From positions 2,356,001 through 2,420,000 of the forward strand of contig NZ_CP104143.1 in NCBI RefSeq assembly GCF_025200715.1: a stretch of 64,000 nucleotides of DNA, given 5' to 3'. This document shows, one piece after another, positions 9,145-17,293 of this stretch; positions within the stretch are counted from its first letter, which is position 1; each line of letters starts with the position of its first letter. The stretch comes from Rhizobium sullae. Lineage in GTDB: Bacteria > Pseudomonadota > Alphaproteobacteria > Rhizobiales > Rhizobiaceae. The translations under genes and the position numbers were made by a program. The notes beneath the pieces were generated by a model. It worked only from the letters and a program-made list of their open reading frames with translations, had not been told where the DNA came from and made no database searches.

Positions 9145-9957
9145 ATGACTTCCTCTTTCCTTTCCTTCGCGTCCGCCCACCCAGCCATCATCCTCATCGA
9201 CGTCGTCGGAACCCAGGGTTCGACCCCACGCGAAGCCGGCGCCTTCATGCTCGTCTCCGAAAACGCCGCCTGGGGCACGATCGGCGGTGGGCAGTTGGAG
9301 TTCATGGCGATCCGCAACGCGCGCGAACTGCTTGCGGGCGGCGGCAGCAAGGTCATGGATATTCCGCTGGGACCGGAGATCGGGCAGTGCTGCGGCGGGC
9401 GTACGCAATTGCGGTTCCGGCGGGTGACGGATGAACTGATGGCGGAACTGGGAGCACGGCAGGCCGAAGAAACAGAGCGGCGGCCGGAGGTCTATCTTTT
9501 CGGTGCAGGCCATGTCGGGCACGCGCTCGCTGCGGCACTTGCGCCGCTGCCGCTTTCCGTGATGGTGGTCGAGACGCGAACGGAAGAGCTTGCGAACCTG
9601 CCGGCGGAAACGAAGACGCGGCTTATGGCGATGCCGGAAGCGCTGGTGAAGGAAATGCCCGGCGGTTCCGCCGTCGTCATCCTCACGCACGACCATTCGC
9701 TGGACTTCCTGATCGCGCGTGAAGCGCTGGAGAGAACCGATCTTGCCTATACCGGCATGATCGGCTCGGCCACGAAACGCGCGACCTTCGCAAACTGGCT
9801 TATGCGCGAAGGAGGCGAGCGAAGCTTGCTCGACCGCCTCACGCTGCCGATTGGCGGTTCGGCGGTCAGGGACAAGCGGCCGGAAGTGATCGCCGCCATG
9901 ACCGCCGCCGAAATCTTGACGGCGCTTTCCGCCTATCGCCAGAGATCGGCCTCGTAG
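9145..9957 (+). CDS. xdhC: Xanthine dehydrogenase accessory protein
   Basis: 270-residue cytoplasmic chaperone of the XdhC/CoxI family, which binds molybdenum cofactor, promotes its sulfuration and inserts it into XdhB. The N-terminal XdhC domain has VGTQGSTPREAGAFML and the Cys-pair motif IGQCCGGR near residue 80. The C-terminal Rossmann domain has VYLFGAGHVGHALAAAL near 120 and GMIGSATKRATF near 207. ATG at 9145 is chosen because the family N-terminus begins there; a longer in-frame start at 9064 lies inside the repeat. Last gene of xdhABC. Its 3' end overlaps the next minus-strand gene by 25 bp. Confidence 0.93.
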   Translation: MTSSFLSFASAHPAIILIDVVGTQGSTPREAGAFMLVSENAAWGTIGGGQLEFMAIRNARELLAGGGSKVMDIPLGPEIGQCCGGRTQLRFRRVTDELMAELGARQAEETERRPEVYLFGAGHVGHALAAALAPLPLSVMVVETRTEELANLPAETKTRLMAMPEALVKEMPGGSAVVILTHDHSLDFLIAREALERTDLAYTGMIGSATKRATFANWLMREGGERSLLDRLTLPIGGSAVRDKRPEVIAAMTAAEILTALSAYRQRSAS

Positions 9958-10136
9958 CGCGGATCGCGTCCATCCAGGAAGCCGAGATCGCGCTTCACGC
10001 GGTCCGGTGTGCCCTCGAGATCGAGCCGCGACGGGTGGAATATCTTGCCATAAGCCCACGCCGCGATGCCTGAAACAAGCGCTGAAAGCGAGAGATTGAC
10101 GGGTTTCGAGCTTTCCTCGATAGCGTGGCAGTCCAT
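9933..10136 (-). CDS. Small unknown protein (67 aa)
   Basis: Not recognised. It has a middle hydrophobic patch (LSLSALVSGIAAWAYG) and a charged C-terminus with RVKRDLGFLDGRDPRYE, faintly like the short basic tails of DUF1127-type proteins. ATG at 10136 is preferred over TTG at 10154 because AAAGGTG sits 5-6 nt upstream. It is convergent with xdhC, overlapping its last 25 bp, and divergent from the LysR gene with a 102-bp gap. Expression is plausible; function is unknown. Confidence 0.55.
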   Translation of the reverse strand: MDCHAIEESSKPVNLSLSALVSGIAAWAYGKIFHPSRLDLEGTPDRVKRDLGFLDGRDPRYEADLWR

Positions 10137-10238
10137 GACATCACCTTTGTTCAACTGATGCTATGGCTTGCAGAGTGCCGCTAAAAATGCTGCAATTCCA
10201 ATCGAACAATCGTCTGAATGCATAAAGAGAAGTTATCC

Positions 10239-11135
10239 ATGAAGCTGTCGAAACAGTTCCCGCTGAATGCGCTGCGCGTCTTTGAGGCTGTGGCGCGGCT
10301 CGGCAGCTTCACCAAGGCGGGCGAAGAGCTCGGCATGACGCAAACTGCCGTCAGCTATCAAGTGAAGCTGCTGGAAGAGAATATCGGCGAACCGCTGTTC
10401 CTGCGCCGCCCGCGCATGATTAGCCTTACCGATGCCGGTGAACGGCTGGCGCCAAGGGTCACCGAAGGTTTCGCGATGCTGGCCGAGGCGATGGAATCGC
10501 TTCGACAAGCATCCGAGGAGACTCTGACGATCCATTCGACGGCGACTTTTGCCCAACAGTGGCTGTCGCGCCATCTTGGCTCGTTTCAGCTAAAACATCC
10601 TAACATTGCCGTCAGGCTGAAGACATCTGCAACACTCATAGATTTCAACAGGGAGGCGGCCGATCTGGCTGTCCGCTGGGGCGACGGCAATTGGCCGGGT
10701 CTCTGTTGCCATCGCATCATGCGCCTCGATTTTTCGCCGATGTTAAGTCCGGTGCTTGCTGCCAAGGTCGGCGGCGTTCATACGCCCGCCGATCTCCTCA
10801 AACTATCGATCATCAGCGCCGGGGACCATTGGTGGCGGATTTGGTTTGCCGCAGCAGGGATCGATAATCCGGGACTGGAGAAATTCCCCAGAAACGAACT
10901 CGGCACGCAAATCATGGACGCGAGTGTAGCCGCGGCGGGGCAAGGCGTCGCCATTCTGAATCCGGGGCATTTCGAAGAAGATATCGCCGCAGGCAGGCTC
11001 TATCAACCTTTCGAACTATCCTGCAACGACGGCCGCGATTACTGGCTGGCCTATCCCGGGAACCGCCGGAATGTGCCGAAGATCAGGGCCTTCCGGAACT
11101 GGATCATCGACGAGATGGGCGCGCACGATCTCTAA
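10239..11135 (+). CDS. LysR-type regulator (GcvA-like)
   Basis: 298 residues. The winged-helix N-terminus reads LNALRVFEAVARLGSFTKAG then MTQTAVSYQVKLLEE, the GcvA/AmpR-like subgroup of LysR regulators. A periplasmic-binding-like effector domain follows from about residue 95. ATG at 10239 is chosen because the reading from there has normal family length; the upstream ATG at 10218 adds seven residues without a better ribosome site. Its place between xdhC and the puuD-guaD block suggests it may control purine breakdown, but this rests only on position. Confidence 0.85.
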   Translation: MKLSKQFPLNALRVFEAVARLGSFTKAGEELGMTQTAVSYQVKLLEENIGEPLFLRRPRMISLTDAGERLAPRVTEGFAMLAEAMESLRQASEETLTIHSTATFAQQWLSRHLGSFQLKHPNIAVRLKTSATLIDFNREAADLAVRWGDGNWPGLCCHRIMRLDFSPMLSPVLAAKVGGVHTPADLLKLSIISAGDHWWRIWFAAAGIDNPGLEKFPRNELGTQIMDASVAAAGQGVAILNPGHFEEDIAAGRLYQPFELSCNDGRDYWLAYPGNRRNVPKIRAFRNWIIDEMGAHDL

Positions 11136-11142
11136 GTGGCGC

Positions 11143-11481
11143 TCAATAACCCATTTCCGGCGCGTAGAAGCAGCGCGGCGTATCCTCATTCGGGAACAGG
11201 CAGAGATGGTACTCACCATCGCCGGATTGCATCGCCTTCGTCATCGGCAGCATGAAGACATGAGCCCGCGTCACCAGCCGGTGGTCTCCAGGCAGCAGCG
11301 TCACGCGATATCCCCTGGGGGTCACTTTGACGCTCTTCGAAGGGATCATCTGGCAATCGCCTGTATGGTTGTCGCCATTGCAACAGAAAGGTTCGTAAGA
11401 CCAACCCGCTGGCGCGTCGTGAGCACTCACACTCGACGCGAACGCAATCATCACACTTGCCAGAATGCTGCGCATGGGCAT
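11143..11481 (-). CDS. Exported unknown protein, Cys-containing (112 aa)
   Basis: The N-terminus MPMRSILASVMIAFASSVSA looks like a Sec signal peptide with cleavage near residue 20. The mature part has four cysteines in FCCNGDNHTGDCQ and HLCLFP plus CFYAPEMGY at the C-terminus, suggesting a disulfide-bonded periplasmic protein. I recall such short proteins as conserved hypotheticals in Rhizobiales but know of no function. Convergent with the LysR gene, ending 7 nt from it. Confidence 0.75.
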   Translation of the reverse strand: MPMRSILASVMIAFASSVSAHDAPAGWSYEPFCCNGDNHTGDCQMIPSKSVKVTPRGYRVTLLPGDHRLVTRAHVFMLPMTKAMQSGDGEYHLCLFPNEDTPRCFYAPEMGY

Positions 11482-11536
11482 CTTCTCCGTCGATGAATGC
11501 GCCGCCCCAATGCGGTTTCCACCTCACCCCGGCGGC

Positions 11537-11553
11537 TACAATTGTAATTGTAA
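11537..11553. promoter_or_regulatory. TACAATTGTA palindrome with extra half-site
   Basis: A perfect 10-bp palindrome TACAATTGTA at 11537-11546 is followed by a further ATTGTAA, giving overlapping half-sites. It lies about 55 bp upstream of the exported-protein gene and 110 bp before the next plus-strand gene. It could bind a dimeric regulator; chance occurrence is also possible. Confidence 0.25.
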
Positions 11554-11664
11554 CCGACTCGTGACATTTCAAGGATCACTAAATTTTGCGGCGCAACATA
11601 TTCAAATGAGACGTGCCATCCCAATGCTTTCTGCAACTTTTAATAACATAAAGGACCGGGAAAA

Positions 11665-12258
11665 GTGCGGCGACGCAGACTGAATCGGAGACCTTTCGGG
11701 CGGAAATACGTCGCGGCAATTGCTATGCTCCCGGCATCAGCCTTGATCGCGGCCGCGACATATTACTATTCAGATCCTGTCGATTTTCAGAGACTTAAAC
11801 CCGGTGAGCCACAGCCTGCACATCTGCTCATCGCAGAGCAGTTTGACCGCGTTTGTGTTCTTGGACCTTATGAAGACAGACTTCACGAAATGGTGACTGG
11901 TGGCGATCGCGCTAACGAGCATCTCGCCAATATCGGATATCGCGGCGACGAAGGCCGTTGGGCAATCATCCTTATTCAAGAGTCGAAGATCGGCGTTCTC
12001 CGCTTTAGCCGCTCTGCTAAGCTCGACTTTTTGGCGGCCCATGCCGCGATCGAGCTACCTCTTCCAAGCAAATTGCCAGGAAATTTCACAGCAATGAATT
12101 GCGCGGACAGCAAATCCGCGGCGTTCACGATAGTCGAGGGACGATCGCCGATACGTGGTCCTCGGCGAGATAACCGACTGAGGCTCTACCCCTTCCCTCC
12201 CGCGGCAACTTTCTGCAATGTGGCGAGTCGGAGGAAGATAGGGGAACTCAATGTATGA
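11665..12258 (+). CDS. Unknown membrane-anchored protein (197 aa)
   Basis: Starts with GTG at 11665, AAAGGA about 9 nt upstream. A very basic N-terminus (RRRRLNRRPFGRK) is followed by one hydrophobic segment (YVAAIAMLPASALIAAATYY), so it is probably an N-in single-pass inner-membrane protein with a periplasmic domain. That domain contains FDRVCVLGPYEDR and WAIILIQESKIGVLRFSR. No family recognised. Its 3' end overlaps the start of puuD by 8 nt. The C-terminal 40 residues are low-complexity basic and might be frame read-through. Confidence 0.5.
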   Translation: MRRRRLNRRPFGRKYVAAIAMLPASALIAAATYYYSDPVDFQRLKPGEPQPAHLLIAEQFDRVCVLGPYEDRLHEMVTGGDRANEHLANIGYRGDEGRWAIILIQESKIGVLRFSRSAKLDFLAAHAAIELPLPSKLPGNFTAMNCADSKSAAFTIVEGRSPIRGPRRDNRLRLYPFPPAATFCNVASRRKIGELNV

Positions 12259-13492
12259 ATATGCCATAGCGTGGGAATGGCTGGCTTTCGCGGCGCGCTG
12301 GTTTCACGTCATCACCGCGATCGCCTGGATCGGCTCGTCGTTTTATTTCATCGCCCTCGACCTCGGCCTGGTGAAGCGGCCGCATCTTCCGCCGGGCGCC
12401 TATGGCGAGGAATGGCAGGTGCATGGCGGCGGTTTCTATCACATCCAGAAATACCTGGTGGCCCCGGCGCAGATGCCCGAGCACCTGACCTGGTTCAAGT
12501 ACGAAAGCTACTTCACCTGGCTCTCCGGCTTCCTGATGCTCTGCATCGTCTATTACGGCGGTGCCGACCTCTTCCTCATCGACCGGCATGTGCTCGATAT
12601 CAGCGCGCCGGTGGCGATCCTGATGTCACTTGCTTCGCTCGCCGTCGGCTGGGTCGTCTACGACCTGCTCTGCAAGTCGCCGCTCGGCAAGAACACCTGG
12701 GGACTGATGGCCGTGCTCTATGCGGTGATGGTCTTCATGGCCTGGGGCTACACACAGCTTTTCACCGGCCGCGCCGCTTTCCTGCATCTCGGCGCCTTCA
12801 CCGCGACGATCATGTCGGCCAACGTCTTCATGGTTATCATCCCCAACCAGAAGATCGTCGTCGCCGACCTCATCGCGGGGCGCACGCCCGATCCGAAATA
12901 CGGGCAGATCGCCAAGCAGCGCTCGCTGCACAACAACTACCTCACGCTGCCCGTCATCTTCTTCATGCTGTCGAACCACTATCCACTGGCCTTCGGCACC
13001 GCCTACAACTGGGTGATCGCCGCCCTCGTCTTCCTGATGGGCGTCACCATCCGCCACTGGTTCAACACGACGCATGCGCGCAAGGGACGGCCGACCTGGA
13101 CATGGATCGCGACGGTCATCCTCTTCATCCTTATCATGTGGCTTTCGACCGTGCCGAAGGCGCTGACGGGCGAACGCGATACGACTGCCGCTGTTGCGCC
13201 CGCGTTCCAGCAATTCGCCGGCGATCCGCACTTCCCTGCCGTCAAGGAGTTGATCTCGACGCGCTGTTCGATGTGCCATGCTGCCGAACCCGTCTACGAG
13301 GGCCTTGCCCGCCCGCCGAACGGCGTCATCTTCGAAAATGACGCGGAAATCGCCGCCCATGCGCGCGAAATCTATATACAGGCAGGCCGCAGCCATGCAA
13401 TGCCGCCCGGCAATGTGACGGATATCACGCAGGACGAGCGCAAGCTGCTCGTCACCTGGTTCGAAAGCGCAGTCGAAGGCAAACAGCAATGA
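12251..13492 (+). CDS. puuD: Membrane urate hydroxylase with cytochrome c domain
   Basis: 413 residues. Eight or nine hydrophobic segments (HVITAIAWIGSSFYFIAL, WLSGFLMLCIVYYGG and others) come before a C-terminal cytochrome c domain whose haem site is C339-x-x-C342-H343 (CSMCH). This is the PuuD architecture: urate is oxidised to 5-hydroxyisourate at the inner membrane and electrons pass to the respiratory chain instead of making peroxide as soluble uricase does. The product goes to UraH, UraD, PuuE, Alc and AllA, encoded 7-11 kb away on the other strand. The last 4 nt overlap guaD, so the two are translationally coupled. Confidence 0.93.
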   Translation: MYEYAIAWEWLAFAARWFHVITAIAWIGSSFYFIALDLGLVKRPHLPPGAYGEEWQVHGGGFYHIQKYLVAPAQMPEHLTWFKYESYFTWLSGFLMLCIVYYGGADLFLIDRHVLDISAPVAILMSLASLAVGWVVYDLLCKSPLGKNTWGLMAVLYAVMVFMAWGYTQLFTGRAAFLHLGAFTATIMSANVFMVIIPNQKIVVADLIAGRTPDPKYGQIAKQRSLHNNYLTLPVIFFMLSNHYPLAFGTAYNWVIAALVFLMGVTIRHWFNTTHARKGRPTWTWIATVILFILIMWLSTVPKALTGERDTTAAVAPAFQQFAGDPHFPAVKELISTRCSMCHAAEPVYEGLARPPNGVIFENDAEIAAHAREIYIQAGRSHAMPPGNVTDITQDERKLLVTWFESAVEGKQQ

Positions 13493-14823
13493 CGACAAAA
13501 CTCCTGCGCGGGCGCCTGCTCTCGTTCAAGCGCGCTCCGCTCAGTCTCACCGATACGGAGAGCTATAGCTACGAGACCGACGGCGGCCTGGTGATCGAGG
13601 CCGGCAAGATCACCGCGATCGGCACCTACTCCGGCATCAGGAAGAAGGCTCCGGCGGATGCGGTCGAAATCGACCACCGCCCGCACCTGATCATGCCGGG
13701 CTTTATCGACACGCACCTGCATTTTCCGCAGATGCAGGTGATCGCCTCCTACGCGGCCGACCTGCTCGAATGGCTGAACACCTATACCTTCCCGGAGGAA
13801 TGCCGCTTCGTCGAAAGCGCGCATGCGCAGAAGATCGCGACGCATTTCTACGACGAGCTGCTCCGTCACGGCACGACGACGGCCGCCGCCTATTGCTCCG
13901 TCCACAAGACCTCCGCCGATGCCTATTTCGCGGAGGCCATACGCCGGAACATGTGCATGGTCGGTGGCAAGGTGATGATGGACCGCAATGCGCCTCAGGG
14001 CCTGCTCGACACGCCTCAGATGGGCTATGACGAAACGCGGCAGGTGATTGCCGACTGGCACGGCAAAGGCCGAAACCACGTCGCCATCACGCCGCGCTTC
14101 GCGATCACCTCAACGCCGCAGCAGATGGAGGCGGCCCAGGCGCTCACCCAGGAATTTCCGGATCTGCACATCCAGACGCACCTCTCGGAAAATCACGAGG
14201 AGATTAGGTTCACTTGCGAGCTCTATCCGGACGCGATCGACTACACCGATATCTACGCCCGCTACGGTCTGCTTGGGCCGAAGAGCCTCTTCGGCCACTG
14301 CATCCACCTCTCCGATCGCGAGGCCGGCGCCATGAATGAGGCGGGCGCCGTCGCCGTTCACTGCCCGACGTCCAACCTCTTCCTCGGCTCCGGCCTCTTC
14401 CCGCTGAAGGCACTCGCGCGTCGCCAAAAACCCGTCAGGATCAGCGTCGCCACCGATATCGGCGGCGGCTCCAGCTATTCGATGCTGCGCACGATGGACG
14501 AAGCCTACAAGATCCAACAGCTCCTCGGCGAGCGTCTCAACCCGCTCGAAAGCTATTACTACATGACGCTCGGCAATGCCGAAGCACTCTCGCTTGCAGA
14601 CAGCATCGGAACGCTGGATGAAGGCACGGACGCCGATCTCGTCGTCCTGAACGCAGCGGCAACGCCTGCCATGGCGCTGAAGATGGACGTCGTGAAGACT
14701 CTTCCGGAAGAACTCTTCCTGCTCCAGACCATGGGCGATGACCGGGCGATTGTGGAGACCTATGTGGCGGGCGAGGCAGCGAAGAGCAACCTCACCATTG
14801 AACCCAAAATGGGAGCATCATAG
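13489..14823 (+). CDS. guaD: Guanine deaminase
   Basis: 444-residue amidohydrolase that converts guanine to xanthine and ammonia and so feeds XdhAB. Metal-binding and substrate motifs are visible in order: PGFIDTHLHFPQM near residue 71, YTFPEE near 96, QTHLSENHEE near 228, FGHCIHLSDRE near 270 and ATDIGGGSSYSMLR near 325. The ATG overlaps the puuD stop as ATGA. The gene shows normal family length and no disruption. Confidence 0.94.
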   Translation: MTTKLLRGRLLSFKRAPLSLTDTESYSYETDGGLVIEAGKITAIGTYSGIRKKAPADAVEIDHRPHLIMPGFIDTHLHFPQMQVIASYAADLLEWLNTYTFPEECRFVESAHAQKIATHFYDELLRHGTTTAAAYCSVHKTSADAYFAEAIRRNMCMVGGKVMMDRNAPQGLLDTPQMGYDETRQVIADWHGKGRNHVAITPRFAITSTPQQMEAAQALTQEFPDLHIQTHLSENHEEIRFTCELYPDAIDYTDIYARYGLLGPKSLFGHCIHLSDREAGAMNEAGAVAVHCPTSNLFLGSGLFPLKALARRQKPVRISVATDIGGGSSYSMLRTMDEAYKIQQLLGERLNPLESYYYMTLGNAEALSLADSIGTLDEGTDADLVVLNAAATPAMALKMDVVKTLPEELFLLQTMGDDRAIVETYVAGEAAKSNLTIEPKMGAS

Positions 14824-14830
14824 AACTTCC

Positions 14831-14939
14831 ATGAGAGTGATCGCCCGGCGAACATTGACGCAATTTGTCGAAAGGGTCAGAAAGGTCAAGCGGCCTTGAT
14901 TACAACACGATCGATGCTGCAGTGGTGGATTATGAGTGA
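14831..14939 (+). pseudogene. Remnant of a HigB-type toxin gene (internal deletion)
   Basis: The first frame from ATG 14831 reads MRVIARRTLTQFVERVR, matching the N-terminus of HigB/RelE-fold toxins, and stops at 14899. One nucleotide out of frame the sequence continues with DYNTIDAAVVDYE and a stop at 14937-14939, matching the usual HigB C-terminus. The roughly 60-70 central residues are missing. It directly precedes higA, overlapping its start by 8 nt as toxin genes do. I infer that an internal deletion killed the toxin and left the antitoxin. Confidence 0.7.
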
Positions 14940-15303
14940 ACTAAGACCCATCCGGAGTAATGAAGACTACGAGAATGCGCTCACTCTTTTAAAGCAACTC
15001 TGGGGTGCGCCGGATGGTTCTCCCGAAGCAGACAAGCTGGACATTATCGCGACGCTGATCGATGCCTATGAGGCGTCACACTATCCAATCGATCTGCCCG
15101 ACCCAATCGACGCCATTCTGTTTCGCATGGAACAACAGGGCTTGAGCCGCAAGGACCTTGAGCCAATCCTCGGCAGTCGGGGACGCATAGCGGAAATTTC
15201 TCAATCGCAGGCGATCCCTCTCGAAATGATACGCCGGCTGCATGAGCATCTCGGGATTCCGACCGACATTTTGATCCAGCCGATCCGTACCAACGCGGCA
15301 TAG
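14932..15303 (+). CDS. higA: HigA-family antitoxin, orphaned
   Basis: 123 residues of the HigA type: an N-terminal helical part with RSNEDYENAL and EADKLDIIATLI, then a helix-turn-helix region (LSRKDLEPILGSRGRIAEI, then PLEMIRRLHEHLGIP). It would bind the operon promoter and normally neutralise HigB, a ribosome-dependent mRNA nuclease. ATG at 14932 is chosen over TTG 14896 because it gives the family N-terminus and sits at the end of the toxin remnant. With the toxin gutted, it may persist as a plain regulator or as immunity to related HigB toxins. Confidence 0.85.
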   Translation: MSELRPIRSNEDYENALTLLKQLWGAPDGSPEADKLDIIATLIDAYEASHYPIDLPDPIDAILFRMEQQGLSRKDLEPILGSRGRIAEISQSQAIPLEMIRRLHEHLGIPTDILIQPIRTNAA

Positions 15304-15307
15304 GATA

Positions 15308-16156
15308 TTAATAAGACCAGTTCCTCTTCAAAGTCTCCATCACCGCGCGGATGATCGGAACATTTCTGATATCCGAGTGAACGACCAGCCAGACTTCACG
15401 CGTCAGCGGCTTCGTCTCCCGAATGACCTCCACAAGGTCATTCGCGCCGGCAAGGAGAAAATTCGGAAGGAGAGCGACGCCGCCGCCGGCTTTCGCGGCG
15501 GAAAGCTGGAATTCGAGCGTCGTGGCCCTGATGGACAGTTTTCGCCCATTCGCCACATCGAGCAGGCGCATCGACTGCGGCGAGCTCGACATCGTTTCGT
15601 CATAGGCGATGAAGCTCCAGGCCTCCTCAGGCACGGAAGCCAGATAAGCCGGGGAGGCATAGAAGCCAAAAGCCACGTCGCCAAGCTTGGTAACGGTAAA
15701 GTCGCCCTGCTCCGGCTTCGTCATTCGGACCGCAATATCCGCCTCCCGCCGGTCGAGCGAGGCGTAGCGCGTCTCGCCGACAATGGTGATGCCGATGTCC
15801 GGATAGTTGCGCCGCAGTTCGACAAGCGGCCCGGCAAGCAGGGCGGCCGCAAGCGTCGGCGGCGCGCTTACCTTGACGTCGCCCGCAAGGCCGCCGCCGG
15901 CAGCAAGACTCACGCGTTCGATTGCCCGCGCCTCCTCGCCCATGCGCTCGGCCATCACTGCGACCCGCTCCCCATCTGCCGTCAGCGACACGCGCCGTCC
16001 GCGCCGATCTATGAGTTTCACACCCATCTGCGCTTCCAGACGGGCGACGCGGCGGGCGACCGTCGCGTGCTCCACGCCGAGTAAGCGGGCCGCGCCGAGC
16101 AACGTTCCGGTCTGCGCCAAGGCTGCGAAGTAGCGGAGATTTTCCCAATCGAACAT
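15308..16156 (-). CDS. LysR-type transcriptional regulator
   Basis: 282 residues with a LysR winged helix (LRYFAALAQTGTLLGAARLL, HATVARRVARLE) and an effector domain from residue 90. The His-Ala-Thr in the recognition helix places it near the CrgA-like group. It is transcribed away from the quinone oxidoreductase gene across a 95-bp gap, the classic arrangement for a LysR regulator and its target, so the oxidoreductase is the likely regulated gene. It is convergent with higA, 4 nt apart. Confidence 0.88.
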   Translation of the reverse strand: MFDWENLRYFAALAQTGTLLGAARLLGVEHATVARRVARLEAQMGVKLIDRRGRRVSLTADGERVAVMAERMGEEARAIERVSLAAGGGLAGDVKVSAPPTLAAALLAGPLVELRRNYPDIGITIVGETRYASLDRREADIAVRMTKPEQGDFTVTKLGDVAFGFYASPAYLASVPEEAWSFIAYDETMSSSPQSMRLLDVANGRKLSIRATTLEFQLSAAKAGGGVALLPNFLLAGANDLVEVIRETKPLTREVWLVVHSDIRNVPIIRAVMETLKRNWSY

Positions 16157-16251
16157 TGATCATTTTTTCCCATCGATTGGCAAACAATAGGGAATTTTCG
16201 ATCAACAAGCCATCGGCCATGATTGCCGCAACAGCAAATCGGAGCACAGTC

Positions 16252-17217
16252 ATGGACAAGATCGTTACACTTCAGACGCCGGGCGGCATCGAACAACTGC
16301 AGGTCTTGGAGCGCACGCCAAAGCAGCCTGGCCCCGATGAGATCCGCATACGGCACGAAGCGATCGGCATGAATTTCCTCGACATCTACCACCGCAAGGG
16401 CATCTATCCCCTGCCGGCCTATCCGGCCGTCCTAGGCGTCGAGGGGGCGGGCATCGTAGAGGCCGTTGGCACCGGCGTCATCGAACTGAAACCGGGCGAC
16501 CGCGTTGCCTATGCCGGCGCGATCGGCGCCTATGCCGCAACACGCCTGCTTCCCGCCGCGCGCGCCATCCGCCTTCCGGATGAGATCCCGTCGCGCGTCG
16601 CCGCCGCCTCGATGCTAAAGGGCATGACCGCCTATATGCTGCTGACGCAAACCTACACGGTCGGCCCCGGCACGATCGTCCTCGTCCATGCGGCCGCGGG
16701 CGGCCTCGGCAGCATTCTGGTGCGGTGGGCAAAACATCTCGGGGCGACGATCATCGGGACCGTCAGTTCGCAGGAAAAGGCCGGGCTTGCCGTCAAACAC
16801 GGCGCCGATCACGTGATCGTCGGGCGCGACGCGGATGTGGTCGGCGAAGTGAAACGGCTGACGGGCGGCCGTGGCGTCGATGCCGCCTATGACGGCATCG
16901 GCGGCAGCATGCTTTCTAAGACCATCCAATGCGTGCGCCCGTTCGGCGTCGCCGCAACGATCGGACAGGCCGGCGGCCCGATACCTCCGGTCTCCGTCGA
17001 GGAGTTGCGTCCCGGAAAAGCGCTCACGCATCCGAGCATCATGGCCTACATCGCAGACGGCGAAAATTATGCCGCCGCCGCCAAGGCAACAATCGAAATG
17101 ACGCAGTCGGGCATCGCCGCAACGATCGCCGGCGAGTATGCCTTGGCAGACGCGGCAAAGGCGCAGCAATTCCTCGAAAACGGAGGTGCCGCAGGGAGCC
17201 TGATTCTTGTTCCCTAG
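16252..17217 (+). CDS. Zinc-independent quinone oxidoreductase (MDR family)
   Basis: 321 residues, typical of NADPH:quinone oxidoreductase (QOR). The substrate-side domain has HEAIGMNFLDIYHRKGIYPLP and the NADPH Rossmann domain has VHAAAGGLGSILVRWAK near residue 145; zinc-ligand cysteines of alcohol dehydrogenases are absent. It reduces quinones by one or two electrons, usually for detoxification. ATG at 16252 is selected: CGGAG lies about 9 nt upstream and upstream residues in frame are not QOR-like. Divergent from the LysR gene, its probable regulator. Confidence 0.88.
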   Translation: MDKIVTLQTPGGIEQLQVLERTPKQPGPDEIRIRHEAIGMNFLDIYHRKGIYPLPAYPAVLGVEGAGIVEAVGTGVIELKPGDRVAYAGAIGAYAATRLLPAARAIRLPDEIPSRVAAASMLKGMTAYMLLTQTYTVGPGTIVLVHAAAGGLGSILVRWAKHLGATIIGTVSSQEKAGLAVKHGADHVIVGRDADVVGEVKRLTGGRGVDAAYDGIGGSMLSKTIQCVRPFGVAATIGQAGGPIPPVSVEELRPGKALTHPSIMAYIADGENYAAAAKATIEMTQSGIAATIAGEYALADAAKAQQFLENGGAAGSLILVP

Positions 17218-17293
17218 GCGACGAAAGATGTACCCTCTTGCCTGAAAATCATGTTAAGGGCCATGGCGTTATCCAGATGTGAAAGTCTTGTCC

